This document shows positions 16,073 through 17,452 of a stretch of 17,452 bases of DNA, piece by piece. Source of the DNA: Bacillota bacterium. GTDB taxonomy: Bacteria > Bacillota > Clostridia > Christensenellales > Borkfalkiaceae. The stretch covers positions 1 to 17,452 of the forward strand of contig QAKE01000043.1 of the NCBI GenBank assembly GCA_003343995.1. The letters run 5' to 3'. The position numbers and the translations under genes are program-made. How positions within the stretch are numbered: position 1 is the stretch's first letter; every line of letters begins with the position of its first letter. The notes under the pieces were generated by a model that worked only from the letters and a program-made list of their open reading frames with translations, made no database searches and had not been told where the DNA came from.

Positions 16073-16121
16073 GTCGTATCGCCCCTCCCTCCCCTAAACA
16101 CATAATTTCTTCGCCTTCCAT
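16065..16121 (-). CDS. possible 18-residue leader peptide overlapping the RinA-like gene
   Basis: ATG at 16121 has a perfect AAGGAGGT (16138-16131) nine bases upstream, the best ribosome binding site in the window. It encodes MEGEEIMCLGEGGAIRHD and ends at a TAA (16067-16065) that overlaps the regulator start by eight bases (ATGACTAA). It could couple or meter translation of the regulator. It could instead be the remnant of a deleted gene start, so the peptide itself may have no function. Confidence 0.5.
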   Translation of the reverse strand: MEGEEIMCLGEGGAIRHD

Positions 16122-16160
16122 TATTTATTTACCTCCTTAAAAAAATTACCCTAAAACATA

Positions 16161-16189
16161 TTGACAACACGTATTGCACGTGTTATAAT
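16161..16189 (+). promoter_or_regulatory. hicAB promoter with consensus -35, extended -10
   Basis: TTGACA (16161-16166), exactly 17 bases, then TATAAT (16184-16189) with TGT directly before it (an extended -10). This is a textbook sigma-A promoter, and the strongest in the window. Transcription would begin near 16196, leaving a short leader to the hicA ATG at 16214. So strong a promoter fits a toxin-antitoxin operon that is held down by its own product. Confidence 0.9.
16166..16184 (+). promoter_or_regulatory. palindromic operator inside the hicAB promoter
   Basis: A perfect inverted repeat AACACGT-ATTGC-ACGTGTT (7-base arms, 5-base centre) fills the spacer between -35 and -10 and touches both elements. 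A protein bound here would block RNA polymerase. HicB antitoxins with a C-terminal DNA-binding domain repress their own promoters, so HicB or the HicAB complex is the expected ligand. This is inferred, not shown. Confidence 0.75.
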
Positions 16190-16213
16190 ATAATCAAAGA
16201 AAGGAGATAGCGT

Positions 16214-16396
16214 ATGACATTCCGGGAAATAGAAAAAATAATAAAACAGGATGGATGGGAACTCTCCACAATACGTGGCTCACACTACCATTACCGACAC
16301 CCACAAAAGCCCGGAAAAGTTACAATACCAAAACACGGTGGAGACATACATCCTAGAGTTATAAAATCCATCTTAAGGCAAGCGGGGCTATCATAA
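16214..16396 (+). CDS. hicA: HicA mRNA interferase toxin
   Basis: 60 residues, normal for HicA. It has the double-stranded-RNA-binding-like fold pattern: TFREIEKIIKQDGWEL helix, then RGSHYHYRHP with the conserved Gly22-Ser23-His24 (His24 the catalytic residue of the family), KVTIPKHGGDIHP strand and turn, and the last helix VIKSILRQAGLS. HicA cleaves mRNA and stops translation unless bound by HicB. AAGGAG lies seven bases before ATG. It is on the plus strand, opposite to the phage late genes, and is the first gene of its operon, with hicB 42 bases downstream. A small hairpin covers its stop codon. Confidence 0.95.
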   Translation: MTFREIEKIIKQDGWELSTIRGSHYHYRHPQKPGKVTIPKHGGDIHPRVIKSILRQAGLS

Positions 16397-16401
16397 GCCC
16401 C
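16384..16401 (+). promoter_or_regulatory. hairpin over the hicA stop codon
   Basis: GGGGCT (16384-16389) pairs with AGCCCC (16396-16401) across the six-base loop ATCATA, which holds part of the hicA stop. No T tract follows, so it is not a normal terminator. It could affect mRNA stability or the hicA/hicB expression balance. Confidence 0.45.
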
Positions 16402-16438
16402 TCATTGCCTCGCATTTAAATGGAAAGGAGAATTAGCA

Positions 16439-16828
16439 TTGAAAATCACATATCCTGCTTGTTTTTACCCTGAAGAGAACGGATCGTATTCCGTTGAAAT
16501 ACCTGATTTAGGCTGCGCTACACAAGGGAGAGACTTAACCGACGCGATTGAAATGGCAGCTGACGCAGCGGCTGGATGGATCCTTGATGCACTATCGCAT
16601 GGAGAGACAATCCCAAAGGCCAGTAAAGTGGGGGATATTATCCCGGGAGATGATGGATTTGTGTCTGTCGTCCTAGTTGATCTTACCAAACTCGAAAAAA
16701 GTCACTCGGATAAACCTGTCAAAAAAACTCTTACTATACCATCTTGGATAAATGAAGCAGGCGAGAAGCATCATATCAACTTTTCGGCGACTCTTTCGGA
16801 GGCCATTATACGAAAACTGCAACAATAG
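16439..16828 (+). CDS. hicB: HicB antitoxin with C-terminal DNA-binding domain
   Basis: 129 residues. The first 80 are the partial RNase H-like HicB fold: KITYPACFYPEENGSYSVEI, PDLGCATQGRDLTDAI, then helix EMAADAAAGWILDALSHG with the IPKAS loop. Residues about 92-129 (KPVKKTLTIPSWINEAGE, INFSATLSEAIIRKL) form the C-terminal DNA-binding part found in self-repressing HicBs. The antitoxin binds and blocks HicA and likely the operator at 16166-16184. The start is TTG at 16439: AAGGAG lies eight bases upstream, and there is no ATG in frame nearby that is better placed. A TTG start could keep antitoxin synthesis modest, which is unusual for an antitoxin that is the second gene. Confidence 0.93.
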   Translation: MKITYPACFYPEENGSYSVEIPDLGCATQGRDLTDAIEMAADAAAGWILDALSHGETIPKASKVGDIIPGDDGFVSVVLVDLTKLEKSHSDKPVKKTLTIPSWINEAGEKHHINFSATLSEAIIRKLQQ

Positions 16829-16855
16829 TGCAGGGATACCGCTCAAAACTTGAGC
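16817..16855 (+). repeat. two small tandem hairpins after hicB
   Basis: CTGCA/TGCAG (16817-16821 and 16829-16833) brackets the hicB stop. GCTCAA-AAC-TTGAGC (16841-16855) is a perfect six-base inverted repeat just downstream. Neither has a T tract, so they do not look like full terminators, and transcription probably continues into the next gene. They may mark an mRNA processing point or a protein site. Confidence 0.4.
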
Positions 16856-16876
16856 AGTGAGAGATAGGAGTATAAC

Positions 16877-17437
16877 ATGATTTACCGTGATCCAATAGGA
16901 CGCCCCAGCGCGAAAGCAACAATATCCATATTTGATGGCTTCACAAGCCCCTCGTACTACAGCCTGTCCCATGTGTCCGATTGTCCGTGTCGGGAGTGGC
17001 CTGCAGACACTGATCCTGCCATAATTATCGCAGATATGGAGGCAGACGGATGGATATGCGCCCTGAGAAGGGATGGCTATGGTAGGCCTGTTATCGACTG
17101 TATCCACAAAGAGACGCAGGCGGCCATAGATGCCGCAAAGGCAGATATGGATGCTCGATTTGCCAACGCAGAGCGTGGCTATATCCGATTCGGGGCACTC
17201 CCGGAGGACGGGAAGAGCCGAAACCACCGGGACAACACACTGGAGGCCGGAGTCTCTTGCTTCGACGCTGAGATTGCAACGGATGGCAGTTACCGTCTCC
17301 TGCTTACCCCCGTCTTAGAGGTCAGTTATTTGACCGTCGCAGCACGTCCAGCTTATCGCCTATATGGCGATCGCGTCGGCACCGGCGCAGACGGGGAGCC
17401 GCTGCTCCGCGTAGACCGCGCTATCAAATTGCAATGA
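16877..17437 (+). CDS. conserved-looking protein of unknown function, third gene of the hicAB cassette
   Basis: 186 residues. It follows hicB by 48 bases on the same strand, with AGGAG six bases before ATG and no terminator between, so it is probably in the hicAB operon. I do not recognise the family. The N-terminal part (1-60) is Ser/Pro/Cys-rich (SDCPCREWP near 34-42). A helix follows (IHKETQAAIDAAKADMDARF, 76-95), then a beta-rich C-terminal domain with GYIRFGALPEDGKSRNHRDN (101-120), LEAGVSCFDAE (122-132), and VGTGADGEPLLRVD near 167-180. No signal peptide, membrane segment or helix-turn-helix is seen. The dense Gly/Asp/Arg motifs suggest a folded enzyme-like or binding domain. The stop is 15 bases from the window edge. 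Confidence 0.75.
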   Translation: MIYRDPIGRPSAKATISIFDGFTSPSYYSLSHVSDCPCREWPADTDPAIIIADMEADGWICALRRDGYGRPVIDCIHKETQAAIDAAKADMDARFANAERGYIRFGALPEDGKSRNHRDNTLEAGVSCFDAEIATDGSYRLLLTPVLEVSYLTVAARPAYRLYGDRVGTGADGEPLLRVDRAIKLQ

Positions 17438-17452
17438 TACATGCCCGCTCCT

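Noticed and set aside
16139..16167. Minus-strand promoter for the RinA-like gene using TTGTCA at 16167-16162
   Set aside because: At 16-18 base spacing the -10 region is only a T run with no TATAAT-like hexamer, so I do not call a promoter.
16673..17227. 184-codon minus-strand open frame
   Set aside because: It is antisense to the end of hicB and the following gene, both of which have good binding sites and protein-like composition; this frame does not.
1..17452. CRISPR array, tRNA, rRNA, insertion sequence, diversity-generating retroelement
   Set aside because: No regular repeat-spacer pattern, no tRNA-like cloverleaf noticed, no transposase or reverse transcriptase frame, and no template/variable repeat pair seen by eye.

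Overview
The window is a late-gene segment of a temperate, HK97-like siphophage or prophage. Tail, head and packaging genes all lie on the minus strand and read from right to left. The host is probably a low-to-mid GC Firmicute, most likely a gut-type Clostridia. That host call is an inference from the strong AGGAGG-type ribosome binding sites, the sequence style of the tape-measure, tail-chaperone and tail-endopeptidase proteins, and a DUF859-type tip protein. No integrase, repressor or attachment site is visible, so integration is not shown directly.

Layout in the direction of late transcription, right to left: a RinA/ArpU-type sigma-region-4 regulator (15647-16072) preceded by a tiny overlapping leader ORF; a secreted lipoprotein gene (15022-15585) with its own promoter and a terminator after it, which makes it a moron; an HNH nuclease gene; a short G-rich gap that could hold the packaging (cos) site; small and large terminase; portal; prohead protease; major capsid protein; three head-tail connector/completion genes; tail terminator; major tail protein; the tail chaperone pair gpG/gpGT, joined by a programmed -1 frameshift; tape measure; Dit; Tal-like endopeptidase tail protein; and a DUF859-type tip/receptor-binding protein that runs off the left edge. 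Spacing is tight, with ATGA/GTGA overlaps, so translation is probably coupled along the module.

The right end (16160-17437) is a plus-strand cassette pointing away from the phage genes: a near-perfect sigma-A promoter with a palindromic operator between -35 and -10, hicA (toxin), hicB (antitoxin, TTG start), and a third gene of unknown function 48 bases after hicB.

The most interesting signals are not single ORFs. (1) A complete three-part frameshift site (slippery A AAA AAC, 5-base spacer, stem-loop) reveals a 96-residue extension with no start codon of its own. (2) The lipoprotein moron has a consensus -35 and a terminator. (3) A perfect TATAAT with a poor -35 and an imperfect palindrome lies directly in front of that terminator, which leaves the late operon behind a promoter-terminator switch that the RinA-like protein could control. 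(4) The HicAB operator/promoter is followed by an unknown third gene. (5) A G-quadruplex motif and a 10-base direct repeat occupy the HNH-terS gap. (6) A strong hairpin after the major tail protein gene changes the likely start of gpG. All gaps between genes are shorter than 300 bases.
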